Shown: positions 13,397-25,599, numbered from the stretch's first letter. The stretch is 64,000 nucleotides of DNA from Sipunculus nudus (GCA_026874595.1 CM049314.1:13880729-13944728); one strand, 5' to 3'. Notes: generated by a model from the letters alone, not told the origin. Numbers and translations are program-made.

Positions 13397-14147
13397 TCAG
13401 GAAATATAATTATAACTGAAGTTATTTCAAAATGCAACAATAGATTAATATTCATGTATAGATATGGTGGAATTCTTTGTTCCGCACTGATACAATGTCA
13501 CTTTGATAAGGCATGTAGTAACTGGTATTCTGCTTTAACAAAATTCTTAAAAGGAAAGTTACAAATTTGTCCAAATAAAATAGTCTGATTTATAATGAAT
13601 AGTGATAACAGATTACACATTGGTTCACAAAAATTAAAAAGAATTGGATGGTTAAATGTAGGAAACAGAATAGCTCAATTGAAATTGAACCATATGTATT
13701 AGATTGTGCATAATGAAGCTCAAGTGTACTTACAACAGCAATTTAATTAATATGAAAGGCTCCATTCTCACTTCACAAGAAAACGTAAATACGCCTACAC
13801 ATTACCGAGAGTTGCTTCAGTTGGTACTAGAACATTCCTGTGGACTGGGATGAAATTATTGAATGATTTACAAATGAATATTCAGTCTAGGAACTCATAC
13901 AGTAATTTTAGAAAGTTGGAAAAATTCAACTTCAGGAAAGTACACAGAAACATGAAGAGAATGATAACATATATTATTAAATACAGGATATAGAGTTTTT
14001 AATTTTTATGATTTTATATATGTATGGAATCTCCTAAAATGATGCACTCATGACCTATAGTGTTTTATAAAATAATTGTGATGAGACCATTTCTGGTCGT
14101 ATAGTATGTAAAATTGTATAAATGTCACTTATACAGTTGATATCACA

Positions 14148-14510
14148 TAAATTCTAGTCATATATTGGTTTTAATGATGTGGCCACCTCTGTGATTGCAC
14201 CAATTTTTTTTCATTTATTGTGGAAAATGCATGCACTGGAAGCTTCTTCTGTGATTACACAATTTCTAGTCATATACCCTGTTGAATGTACTTCTAGCTA
14301 AATCTGTGATAACGGATACTTTCCCCCTTTTTTATTCACATGTTTTGTAAATGTATTCTGAGATCAATCTGTGATATAATGATTTCTAGTCATATATTAT
14401 GCATGTTACTAATCTGCCGGTTTTATCTGCAGTGTGAGTACACAATATGTAGTCATATGCCCTGTTGAATGTACTTCTAGCAAAATCTGTGATAACAAAT
14501 ACTTTAATAC
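14148..14510 (+). repeat. Imperfect repeats in the LINE 3' UTR
   Basis: The string TTCTAGTCATATA followed by CTCTGTGAT-like text recurs (about 14149, 14264, 14387, 14449). Two blocks, about 14265-14310 and 14450-14495, share CCCTGTTGAATGTACTTCTA almost exactly at a spacing of about 185 bases. Confidence 0.7.
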
Positions 14511-15339
14511 TACTATCTGGCAATTATATTTATTTTGTCAATTTTAACTGAGAAAAACATTGATATATCCTGTAATTTATATTTTTAATGGTACATAGAC
14601 TTTGCCTGTTCTATCTTGATCACCAGGACCACTATGGAAATAAGTTTTAAAAACGTTTTCGTGCTATCCTTGGTGTATGTCAGGATGTCATGTTTTATTG
14701 TAAATGAATGTAACTACATGATTGCCAGAATAAAATAAATCAATCAATCAATTTTTATACTGTTCCTTATACTTTGTATTCGTATATCTCTGACAGGACA
14801 AGATTCTTTACGTGTGCACACATAATCGTTTTTAATCGATTATTCAAAAATGCAATGGAATCAATGGATTTTGAAAGAAAATGACCAATCATCTATTTAA
14901 TCGACTAATCGGCACACCACTGATATATAATCATATGTGTTTCATGACTATATATATAGAAATAATGGGAGATATACGATTATTTCATTTAAAATAATAA
15001 TATCGTTGCTTTTTAACCATAAAAAAGCAGAGGTTTTTTTCTACTTTTAATGATGCCATTCTTTGAACGACAAAAATAATCAATATTGTTGAAATAAACT
15101 ACAAATTGCATTAATTATACTGGTAAAAAATATAATTTTATATTTTTTATATATTAAAATCACATTTTATTTTTTTATCTTATGTTACTCTTGACAGTAG
15201 GTCTGTATCTGGCACACGCACACACAGTTCACGAAATAGATTGATGGAAGTGAGCAAACCACCTAAACAAAGGTTTGATTACAAGTGACAAACTTTTTAT
15301 TGTAGATTGTGTGGTGTCTCTCTGTAGCAGATGTCGCCT

Positions 15340-15487
15340 CGTTGTCATTCTAACATGGCGGCGCCCTGACATTCAGCTCCTGACATTCGAGTAAATTATG
15401 GTGGTAGATCTTGTTTACATCCTGAAAAGAGGAAACCATTCATCGTAAAACCTTGTGCCGTCACCAGTTATCAGTTCATCACCACAG
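15340..15487 (+). promoter_or_regulatory. Candidate TATA-less promoter and 5' UTR exon
   Basis: GC-rich relative to its surroundings. It contains AACATGGCGGCGCC (about 15352), which resembles the YY1 motif often found at transcription starts, and ends in a strong donor, CACAG|GTAAGCG (donor from 15488). An internal ATG opens only a short upstream frame. It could be the first, untranslated exon of the mucin-Sushi gene (next acceptor AG at 25455-25456), giving an intron of about 10 kb, but that link is inference; it may belong to another transcript. Confidence 0.35.
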
Positions 15488-16110
15488 GTAAGCGAGGCTA
15501 CGTCATAGGCACGTGTCGTCTCTTTTAACGTTAACTTAGAAGGTTTATTCAGCGATGTGAATGAATGGACGTTCACAATCACAGCTACAGCAAGTACAGG
15601 TCAGTCTCACCTCACAATGAATGAGTGAATCACGTCATCTGATCTGGTCATGTCAGCGGGGGACTAGCTTCTTTTGTTTGGTTATTTGGCATCATAAGTT
15701 GCATGTAAACTAATAATAAAAGAAAATACTGATGATCTGGTATCTGCTCTGATCATACTACGTTCCCAAGAATTTGCCGTTTTGTTGACATTGTAGCTGT
15801 CAACTGTAAGAGCTGTGCATGTCATCATCTTATCAATGGGAGGTAATTCTATTTATAGCTATGACTGCATTTATCACACAGGTATCTATAATTAATGCCT
15901 CTGCCAGGTGGATATACCTTCATCACCGTTTGTGGGTGTGTTTGTGTGCAATTGTTCACAGTAACTCGTGTACTCTCTTGATAGCCTAATAAAATCGGAC
16001 TTGGTCAGGGGTTGAACAAATACCAAAATCAATAACATATAAATACATTGAAAATGGTCCTTACCACTGAAATACACTGAAATAACATCAAAATTAACAA
16101 AAAATACCAT

Positions 16111-16200
16111 TTGGTACAATATATATTATATATGTGTGTATTTTATAATATATATATTTATGATATGTCTATATATATTTATATTGTATATGTGTGTATG

Positions 16201-16262
<62 letters not shown>
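16111..16262. repeat. (TA)n-rich microsatellite tract
   Basis: A 150-base AT-only region grading into about 25 uninterrupted TA units at 16216-16262. ORFs across it are low-complexity artefacts. Confidence 0.9.
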
Positions 16263-16263
<1 letters not shown>

Positions 16264-17264
16264 CAAATATATTTATTATTGGTAAATACCTATGACATAA
16301 TTCATTCTTAAAATAATAAATTATCTAAATTGTTTGAATGGCTTAATGTCATAAAGTTTTCCTTGAATTTTGATAAAACCTACTTTATGATTTTTTTAGA
16401 AATCTTGAAAAAAGAAAGAACTAGAAGGAAACTTTTACTGTGATATCATGATATGTTAGTAAAACTTTAAAAAAAAATCTGTGTGAATAACATCACCTCC
16501 ACATCTTATAGAGCACCAGCTGATGTTTAATTTCACAACACTGAATAATCTTGAATTATCAAAGATTTATATATCTTTTGTGTGATGCTTTTCAAGAAAG
16601 ATCTCTTACCTTCTCTAATCAACAATTTATTTTCTCTGAATACAAATATTTATAATAGCAGATAATGTGAAAACCTATATATGTACCAGTCAGAAAAAGT
16701 GCAAAATCCATTTTAAAGGGGTAGATTCATGACTGCAAATGGTATTAGAAACAATTTGGTTATCAGCTTTTAATAAAAAGAGCAATATTTGTACATGAAC
16801 CTGTATTTATGCATAGGGTAGCACACATATTGTTTTTGAAAAAAAAATTATATATATATATATATTTACATTTAAACATTGTGTATGGTTCACATATATT
16901 GGTTGTAATGACTGTTATTTCAGTGTATTTTGGTGTTATTTCAGTGTTTTCCGGTGTATTTCAGTGGTTTTTGGTATTTCGTCCAACCCGTTTTTGCCAG
17001 TTGGGGAGCCCTGTCATTAAAGTGACATATTTGGCATGGCCAAATTATATTGAGTCTGATTTAATTGGGCTATTCGGAGCCTATTCCCATGTAATCTCGT
17101 GTAAACTTGTGGAATTTCATGTAACACTAATTAAGTCTCCCCTCCCCATTGGGGGAGACACATATTGTTTGCTCTAGTGTCGTTTATGTCATATCTTGTG
17201 AATACTATACTTTGAACAACTCAACATTTTATTATGAAATTTTAAATTTAAGTTGTTTCTACCT

Positions 17265-17900
17265 AAATTTTGGATGAGTTCAAAAACGGGTGACCTTGAC
17301 CTTCATTATCAAGGTTAACGCTTTTGAACCACTTGATATAATTTAATGAAATTCAACTTGTGACTTGTCTTTGTCCTTGACAGATTGACTGGTGACGTTG
17401 ACTTCCATCATCTAGGTCAAATAGGCCAGAAAAGAATTATTTATGAACAGCATAACTTTAAAAGTAAAATATATTTTTTCCTCAGATTGGATACACTAAT
17501 TGTTTTCATCAAGTCCCTTGAGAAGCAAGAACAGTGGTGACCTTGACCTGGATATTTAACTTTGAGGACAAATTAGCCAAAACAGAAATTATTTTTGAAC
17601 ACCTTTAGTTTTGAACCACCCAGTATATTTCATTAAATTCAACTTGTGAAATGCTCAACAAATATCTTGGACAAGATTAAAATCTGGTGACCTTGACCTT
17701 TATCATCAAGGTCAAATTGGGTGAAATAAAAATTTTTTGTGAACCCCATAAATTATTAATTTTCAGGCTTTTATTCCTCAAATTTGAAACCCTAATTGTT
17801 TTAATCAAGTTCCTTGAGGAGTTCAGAAAATGGTGACCTTTACTTGGATCTTCAAGGTAAAATCAGCCAGAATTATGATCAGATCAGTTCATAACCTGAT
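17265..17900. repeat. Tandem repeat, about 145 bp, with TGACCTTGACCT motifs
   Basis: Diverged units each carrying GGTGACCTTGACCT or a close variant followed by a trailing AAGGTCAAA-like string, at about 17291, 17393, 17536, 17688 and 17831 (mostly 143-152 apart). Units also share AACTTGTGA and GAACC(A/C)C strings. TGACCT is the reverse complement of the AGGTCA nuclear-receptor half-site. No coding potential. Confidence 0.8.
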
Positions 17901-18359
17901 TACCTTAATCATCATCATACAAAGTCAAATCTGTAGAAATCAAGGATTTAAGTTGATACAAAATTTTTTAAACAGTCCATTCATTTCCCTCAAATTTGGT
18001 AAAGTGAAGCCCGTAGTGAGGGGAAACATTTAGCTGTTTTTGTGTCACAAAAACCAGGTCCTCTAGTAGTTGTCCATTTCATATTTATAAGTTAAATTTG
18101 TGAGATTTTCCCTTTGCAATCATTCAGATTGAGAGGGTTAAATTTTTTATAATGATCTGGCCACACAAAACTGATTAAATAAAAGGTCATATTACGCTCC
18201 CACTTGTGCCCTGCTTCATTGACCTGTTATGACATTAAGATTATTTTGCAGTAGCCATGTACCTGTCTCCAGCTAAACCGGAACTTGTCACCAACCACCT
18301 CCTGGGAGTCATTCGTTGTTGTCATGTCTTGCTTAAAGTCTGCTATTCACCTGCCATGT

Positions 18360-18850
18360 CTGTAGAATTTATGTGATTTCTGGTTTGCTCTGCATACAAA
18401 TTAATGAACTAGGTAATTCTTGCTACGGTAGGTTCATATAATGCCTCTGAGAAGGATGTATGACTTTATTTATTTACAAGCTTAATCTGTGAGTAAACAC
18501 TGCACATTCTCCCAATAGGCAACAAGAGTCCTATGTTGACAAACAGAAAAACCATGTAACTGAAGGTGGTTGGCTGCATATGTGCAGAACCTGAAAGGTC
18601 ACTGGTCGCAAAATGTCATTTGCAAAATTTTGTTCATCTGACTTGCCACCAGATGTCCTTGTTCTGTTGAATGTGTTTGGATTAATTTGGCAGGCAGGAA
18701 CCCCACATATTATCAACACATGGACATAAACAAAACAAACAACCTGTGTGCAGCGGGATCAGTTGGTTTTTTTTCATGCAAATTTTCTGAAAAGTTTGAA
18801 CAAGGGATCATCTTTAGTTAATAGATGTTAGATATAGGAATAGACCCCTT
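18360..18850. repeat. Dispersed repeat, copy A (related to 51179-51607)
   Basis: Shares a collinear block with 51179-51607 in the same orientation, from TGTGATTTCTGG at the left to CCCCTTTAA at the right, including ATCTGACTTGCC, CCAGATGTCCTTGTT and ACATAAACAAAACAA. No coding frame is conserved, so it is probably an old non-coding mobile element. Confidence 0.75.
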
Positions 18851-19913
18851 TAAACACTGACAGTACAGTACTACACTGGCCAATCACCCTGTGAGCTAAG
18901 GCCCAAGTACTTGTGGCATGTAGGCGAAATATAACAACACTGGCTACAGGCAGTCCTGGGGTGGTTTGTGAAATTAATTTAAAAAAATAATAGTTTGGCA
19001 TTGGTGCTGGAACAGAGGATAATCCATTGCATGTCTGTCTGCTGTGTTCATATTGAAAAAGGCATCTTCTTTTGGATATATTTTTGTATTTAATTTAATG
19101 TTGATTGGTACCCAACGTAATTGTTTAAAGAAATAACACATGGTCTCATCCAGTGGCAGATTTAGGAAGGGCACACACACAAACCTTGGAAATAGAACAA
19201 TAAGTGATTAATACAAAACAAGCTGGATTTTGCATCATGATGCATTTCTAACTTCTTCAGTTTGTGACATTACAGCACTAAAGCGCAAACAAAGGACAAA
19301 TTAGTCGGGCACATTGAACTCCCTCATGTGGCTAGATGATCTGAGCTTAAACATATTACATACTTCTTATTATTTCTAAAGACCCCCAACTAATCTTAAG
19401 TATACCTGGTACCCTCTCTGTAGAATGAAGTAGCTGTCAGTGCTCGACATTAACAGTTAATTGGCAACTAAAAATCACCACCTACATTCCCAACGGGGCA
19501 AGTGGGTCCAACAAAAACTTGTACCAAAAGGCCTGAAAAAGGATGTTTGTGTTCTTCCATAGAATCAATGATACAATCAATGATTTTTGTAGGGCAAGTA
19601 AAACTTGATGTTGGGCAAGTTAAAGCTAGATGTTACTTTCAGAAGTTAATGTTGAGCCCTGGCTTTTGAAATTTTATGAAGAAACAACAAAAGCTGAGCC
19701 TGATATTCACAAATTAAAATTTGCATGTATTGGTTGTAGGTAAAAAAGCAGGGAGATCAATGGAGAGGTTTGGCCTGTTAGGACCAATTATTAAAGCATC
19801 CTTTAATTATAATATTTAAGGATATTATTACTTACAGTGATTCAATATTACTATGAAGGTAAAGTTTGATAATTTGACATCATTCATCCTAGATGACCTA
19901 GAACCAAATGATT

Positions 19914-19931
19914 CCCCCCCCCCCCCCCCCC
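19914..19931. repeat. Poly-C tract
   Basis: 18 consecutive C residues. Confidence 0.95.
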
Positions 19932-21283
19932 ACCATCTCCTGAGGGAAGTTTTGGGGTGTGTTGGCTTTTTGATAACAGGCGCCTTATATTATTATAGTA
20001 TTACAGTATTGCATATTGATAACTTAAACTTTTAAACCTTTACTGCTCAGGGGATCACTAAAGTGATTGACTCTGAGTTCTATGTCAAAATTACAGTACT
20101 GATAATACTAGTTGTATTTCAACCTCTTTAATGCTGCTGACTTATATTAATAAATAACAGTGGACAAATACATGTAGTGTATGTGTATATATTCCAGTGC
20201 TCAAGAATTACATTTTTTACCATACTATTTTAGTTATATTACATGCAATGTTATGCTGTATTTTGGTGTTTTCAATTTCCGAGTTCCAGTCCTGTTACCT
20301 GTTTTTGTTTTATACAGCATACGCATTACAACTAGGTCTAGAATGTCACACATCTCTAGGCAGACTCTCCAGGCCCTGTCACTCGCCTGGACACTTCCTT
20401 TATATTTATCATCAGTACCCTGTATGGACCATGGACAAAGTTAACTGTCAGCTGCAAAGTGTAGATAAGACAAGTCTAGTGGTTGACATTAGGTCAGTTA
20501 TAGTTTCTGATAACAAAGGGTGGGGTAGTTTTATGATACCCTGTTGTCACACTGAAAAAATGACCAGACAGTAAGGGCACTCTGATAATGTCCCTCATGG
20601 TCTGTTTACTCTTCAGCTTAAAGAGCAAGGTCTGACCAAGCCCATCTTAAACCTGACTCTTACATTGTCCTGTATTTGTACAGTTACTTTACACTCAAGT
20701 CAATGGCCCATGGGGTGTTTCACTAAAGGGTTCACTTATAAGATCAGCTTCAGATCCTGCTGACATAAATTATGATAATTACCTAGGCTTGGCCCAGTCA
20801 GGATGTGATTTGAATGACAGGATATTTGTGAGGAAGTTCTGGCTGTCAAGATGTATCATATACACACAGCATACTTTAACAAGACCGATCCTGATGTATA
20901 GGTGAGTACACAGCAGGGTGTGATGTGTGCTGATTTGTTTGTTACATTAAATTTTGGAAGAATACATTTGTTTATGGTTAGTTCAAGAAAAAAATTAAAA
21001 CTGCAATCTCATGACCACATAAATCACTATAAGTACAGGTTAGTTACCAGTTATTAAGATTTTCCAGTAACATTTTCATTTATTCCTGACTCTCACAGTC
21101 TGTATATGAATGTGCAATTTCTCTTGTGAACACTAACAGCCAAAGATATTGATTTCTCCATACTAGATCTTTCTGTCTCACACTTTCTCTCTCTCCTTCT
21201 GCCTGTGCTGTGTAAGAGTTAGACTAATCACATACTCTGTTGCTGGTTAGAGAGTCAGACTATTTTTATGATAAAATTATTTG

Positions 21284-21300
21284 CCCCCCCCCCCCCCCCC
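21284..21300. repeat. Poly-C tract
   Basis: 17 consecutive C residues. Confidence 0.95.
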
Positions 21301-21349
21301 ATTTCTTGCCTACTCCCTCTGTCTCAGTCTTTCTCTTTTAAGCCCTTTG

Positions 21350-21720
21350 CCTTATAGGCTAAAGGGCTTTTGTCATCACCCTAGCCGTTGATCCGTCCGT
21401 CCCGCATTTGTTAACTCTTAACTTGTGAGCAGGATATCTCTAAAGGGTTCACTGTTGGAATTTTATTCCTTCAGTGCAGATGTATATTAACAAAATCTCG
21501 GTCAAGTTCGAAGATGGGCAACCTTGACATAATTTTCAACATTTCAGAGCTAATTATAGATAAAACTTAGAAGCTTATTTCTCAGGAACCACTAGATTGA
21601 TTGTTATGACACATGCTATGGTTATTGGCACTGATGGTCTGTAACTGCTGCTGATGTTTGGGGGTGCCACCAACAATTTCTGATTTTTAATTAAAGAATT
21701 TTTATCAGATTTTTAGCTCA
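21350..21720. repeat. Dispersed repeat, copy A (related to 24155-24445)
   Basis: Shares GGATATCTC, CCTTCAGTGC-like and AAGTT(C/T)GAAGATGG strings, in order, with 24155-24445. It starts in a short inverted motif (AGCCCTTTGCC ... GGCTAAAGGGCTT). A CCGTCCGTCC motif follows. Non-coding. Confidence 0.6.
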
Positions 21721-21810
21721 GCTGACTTTCAGTCATGCTGGGCTATAGCGATGGGTCTTTGTCCGTCGTCCTTCCGTCTGTCCATCCGGCCGGCCGGCCG
21801 GCCGTTAGCA
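21715..21810. repeat. TTAGCTCAGCTGACT repeat head with GGCC run
   Basis: A TTTAGCTCAGCTGACTTTCAG head is followed by a pyrimidine-rich GTCCGTC tract and five consecutive CCGG/GGCC units at about 21786-21803. Shorter relatives of the head occur near 45595 and 53378. Confidence 0.55.
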
Positions 21811-21959
21811 GGGCACAAATCGTAACCGTAGGGGCTAGGGCCATGAACCCTATGCAGTCTTAGAGGTTATAAAAAGATCTCCTTGCAAACCTGAAATTAG
21901 GTCACTGCGACCTATATTCTCGAAGTTATGGGGTGTGTTTGCACCCCCCAGAAATAACT

Positions 21960-22600
21960 CTTTGAGACAAAATTTTCATCCCAAACCTTCCATCTTTCAC
22001 ATACAGCTCACCTACCAACAGGGGAAGAACCATAATTTTTTTAGGTCAAAAGGTCAAAGGTCAAGGTCACAGGAGCCTCTTCTTTGAAAAGCCTGTGGAT
22101 GCATTTTAAGCCAACCCTTTCATCCCAATTCTTTGATTTTTCACATATAGCTCACCTACTAAGTTGGAGAAGAATCCTATAGATTTTGAGGTCACAAGGT
22201 CAAAGATCAGGGTCACAGGATCCACTTCTTTGAAAAGGTTGTGGACACATTTCAAGCTAGACTTTTCATTCCAAACCTTCCAGCACTGATATGGCTTCTC
22301 TGCCAACAGGGGAAAAGACCTGTTGATTTTGAGGTCAAAGGTCGAAGTTCACAGCACCCACTTCTTGCGTGGAGTCATTTTCAGGCAAACTTTTCAATCT
22401 GTACCTACCATCTGTCATATATGGCTTACCTACCAATAAGGGAAGAAGCCTATTGATGTTGAGGTCAAAAAGTCAAAGGTCAAGGTCACAATATTTAATT
22501 GTTCTAAATGCTTGTGAGCATATTTCAAGTGTAACTGTTCAACCCAAACCTTCAGTCTTTCACATATGCCACATCTATGCATCACTCAGTTTGACTCAAA
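21960..22600. repeat. Tandem repeat, about 145 bp, with clustered AGGTCA half-sites
   Basis: About five diverged units beginning near 21971, 22115, 22262, 22388 and 22538. Each has CCAAACCTTC / CACATA(C/T)AGCTCACCTAC / GGGGAAGAACC-like blocks, and units 1-4 lead into an AGGTCA cluster. In the first unit four AGGTCA half-sites start at 22043, 22051, 22058 and 22064, separated by 2, 1 and 0 bases. ORFs crossing the region (for example 22106-22306 minus and 22241-22829 plus) are repeat artefacts. Confidence 0.85.
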
Positions 22601-24154
22601 CTTCATATTTATGGGTCTTTTTGTTTGAATAAATAACTTATTGATTTTGGGGTCAGCTGGTCAGCAGGTTAAAGGTTGCAGGTCAAAGTTAATCACCCAT
22701 TGGTTGCCAAGTAATTACACCAGATTTAAGTGGTTAGTAGTTACCCATCATTTAGAAAGAATCCAGTTGATATATGGGCAAAAGGCCAAGGTCATAGGTC
22801 AGGGATGTTCACAATTACTTATTTTATAGACCATCTCTATTTTTCTTGTATATATATAACCATCCCACTCCAGCTGGTACATCTCCCTGTGTGGCTGTAA
22901 TTGTGAGTGACACTGGTGACATATGACTCCCTTTTGTATCAGCCTATTAAGTGATAAGGCTCAGTGATAAGTACCTCGTTACTTCATAACAAAAACACTG
23001 TTGTCAGAATGCTTCAGCCAGGCATTAAGACTATGAGAGTATAATATTAAGGTTTAGCTACTGATTTATAAGATGATGGGAACATTTTGCAGTTTATTTT
23101 GTGGAATCCTAGCAATAAACTTAGTTTCCTAGATATCTGAATATTTTAATATATATCACCACATATAAAAGCAAGTGTTTGTTCTCATAATATGTGGATG
23201 TGTACCTTGATTTAGGATGGCTTTTTGTTTTATTTCAAGACTCTTAGTCATGCTTTCTGCATTTCTTTTCTTTCAGGTTTGGCAGTTTACCTACCCTGCT
23301 GACCCCATTGAAAAACAGAGTGATAATAAAAAATATTGGACTTACACTTTTTACAATTGCATATCTATAAATCTGATATGAGGGCCTGGACATGCCTTTT
23401 GAATTATTTTGGGCATTCATTACTGGATAATTTGCCCAAGTTTGGTCTCTTATTGGAGAATGTGGGATATCAAATGTCATACTTGTCAGAAATCCATAAT
23501 GTCTGCCAGTTAGCCACCTTAGAAATTCTTTCTTCAGTGCAGTTTCAGTAATTTTTCTTTAATGTTTGGTCCGATTTAGAGAATGTTTGTTGTCTGATTT
23601 CAGACTTGTCAGAAGTCCAATATGGCCACCAGGCAACCATCTTTTAATTCCTTTTGATCATATTATCTTAAGAACAGTTAAAGTGAATGCAGTTGGATGT
23701 ATATTTATGTAATCTTGTAAAGGATTGGGTCAAATATTTCTGAATAAATATTACCATCATTTATAAAAGTGCAGTACAGTTGGCTTGTATTGAATAAAAA
23801 TTCATACAGAAACACCTGTGTTTCAATAATTCTTGCATGTATTTCCTTGATTTTTGCTATATATTTTGATCTTATATTTTCCCTTTGTGGTGTTCCTTTG
23901 AGACTGACAGGTTTCAAGCAAGCTGTTGGAATAGTTCCTGATAGCTTAACAATCATGCATTTTCCTCAGACCATCAATTCACTGTGTTTTAACCAGACAT
24001 AGGTGATATATATTTCTGTTGTCATAGAAAATTTTCAACAAATTGGCAAATTGGTTCTTCAAAATTTGACTGGAAGTTGTGAATCTCAGTCCATGATGTC
24101 ACAGGTCATGCTTGGCAGCTGAGCGTCATGACCCATGGGTCACTTGTTCAATTT

Positions 24155-24445
24155 TGGCCTTGTGAGTAGGATATCTCCAAAAGTATTCACCACAGGAGCT
24201 TCATTTCTTCAGTGCTGATGCATTTCAAAATAATCTCTATAAAGTTTGAAGATGGTGACTTTGACCTATTTTTCAAGGTCACAAAACTGATAATAGATAA
24301 AAACTTAGCAGCTTTTTTCTCCGGAACCACTGGGTGGATTGTTTTGAAACGTTGTATAGTCATTTGCCTTGATGATCTCCAAGTGCTGCATGAGTTCGTT
24401 GGTGCCAGAATTGCCAGACTCAGTCAGCTTTTGCTGATATTTTAG
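24155..24445. repeat. Dispersed repeat, copy B (related to 21350-21720)
   Basis: Collinear with 21410-21660: GGATATCTCC, TTCTTCAGTGC, AAGTTTGAAGATGG, TTTCAAGGTCAC and GGAACCACT blocks in the same order and orientation. Confidence 0.65.
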
Positions 24446-25261
24446 TTCTTTCCTACTCTCTGAGACAATGAAAGCAGTAAAGGAATATGTTTCACTGTGG
24501 CTTCTGTTATTTCTTTGTTTACTGGTGTATATGCTATAGTGGCTTTCACCTTAGCTGCTGTTAATATTTTACAAGTTAATTATGGAAAAACATTGTAATT
24601 GTATCACAGTAATTCACATTGAAAATGAGCTTTTATTCTATGTACTCACCTGTTTATACATTTGGGTATGAATGGACTCCTTTTACCCATGTCTGTTAAT
24701 AGGTTTGAGTTGGGTCCCTAGTTCAAGATACATATATTGATAATTGGCCTTCCTTGTGCGTGGTCTAACCTTAATACCTGTATGTTCTGTATCTTGAATG
24801 TCGATACCAGTGACGTTTTACAAAGTATGGATGGATAGTGTTTTCAAATATTCATTAGTTTTTAATTTTGGATGTTTTGGGTTTAAAGTTAAATTAAATT
24901 GTACTTATTAATCTTTTCACCTCAGGAAATAATGAAAGTATAAGCATATAGGATTAAGCCAATGATAGCTCCGTCAACTTGTTCATCATAAAGTATTATT
25001 AGGGCTGCCTCTCTCATCAGTCATTCACATTTTAATTGATAGAAGAAAAACAACACACCTTGTTGTGTATGTGTTTAGAATACAGCAGGCTATTGAATAT
25101 TTACAACTTTTCAGTTTCTATATTTGTGTATATTTGTGCATGACATTACAGTGTCAGTTGGATATAAGCCAGTACGTGGCTTTTTGCCAGCTGTGTACTG
25201 TTGTGTGTACTGTTACTGAGCTGCATTGTGAGGGACTGTCCTGTGTACTGATAGTGTTACT

Positions 25262-25456
25262 ACTGTATTTTCAGGTTCTGTTCTGTGTATTTTTACTTCT
25301 GTATTTTCAGGTACTATACTGTGTACTGTTACAACTGTAATTTACTGGTACTTTTCTGTTTACTGTTACTATTGTATTTTTCAGGGATTTGACTGAGTCC
25401 TGATACAACTGAATTTTTAGGTACTGTTCTATGTACTGTAACTCCTGTATTTTCAG
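25262..25456 (+). repeat. 36-bp minisatellite carrying repeated 3' splice-site motifs
   Basis: Five to six units of a roughly 36-base repeat with consensus near TACTCCTGTATTTTCAGGTACTGTTC. The TATTTTCAG core ends at 25274, 25310, 25384, 25420 (ATTTTTAG) and 25456; the unit ending near 25346 has lost the AG. The last copy is the most likely acceptor for the exon holding the signal-peptide start at 25527, so this array lies directly at a splice boundary. Confidence 0.8.
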
Positions 25457-25599
25457 GTATATCAGATGTAGCATCACCATGTGACCTATGTGGGCTTGCT
25501 GCGGCATCCTCCTGCATTTTAACGACATGATTCATCTCACCAACAGTGCGCTGTGTTATCTCCTGATTGTGTGGCTGGGGACCAGTCGCATTAACACTG
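25457..25599 (+). CDS. Exon with 5' UTR and signal peptide of the mucin-Sushi gene
   Basis: Acceptor CTGTATTTTCAG ends at 25456. The ATG at 25527 starts 24 codons plus one base encoding a hydrophobic leader (MIHLTNSALCYLLIVWLG), then donor G|GTCAGT at 25600. Without splicing the frame ends at a TGA 10 bases past the donor dinucleotide, which supports the splice. The donor is weaker than the consensus. Confidence 0.7.

Larger units (their letters stand above)
12390..14752 (+). mobile_element. Degenerate 5'-truncated LINE (Jockey/CR1-type)
   Basis: A non-LTR retrotransposon remnant carrying most of a reverse transcriptase domain, followed by the C-terminal region and a long 3' UTR. Visible motifs in order: a KSTGLD segment (near 12490), LKSARVTPLY (near 12610), motif A LLDLQKAFDTV (about 12876-12908, catalytic Asp), motif B GVHQGSVLGPLLFLIYINDM (about 13047-13105), motif C YADD (13139-13150), and a downstream LSVHLGKTEAILFG segment. 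Later blocks such as LHIGSQKLKRIGWLNVGNR continue to about 13995. The copy is dead: an in-frame TAA at 12509 interrupts the N-terminal part, several further stops follow before 12800, and motifs A and B lie in different frames (frameshift near 13034-13060). No endonuclease domain is seen, so the copy is 5' truncated. It ends in an (AATC)n tail at about 14740-14752, as CR1/L2-like elements often do. Confidence 0.9.

Noticed and set aside
20181-20574. Plus-strand ORFs of 87 and 125 codons
   Set aside because: Overlapping frames in AT-rich sequence, no domain, and no splice signals fitting the mucin-Sushi gene.
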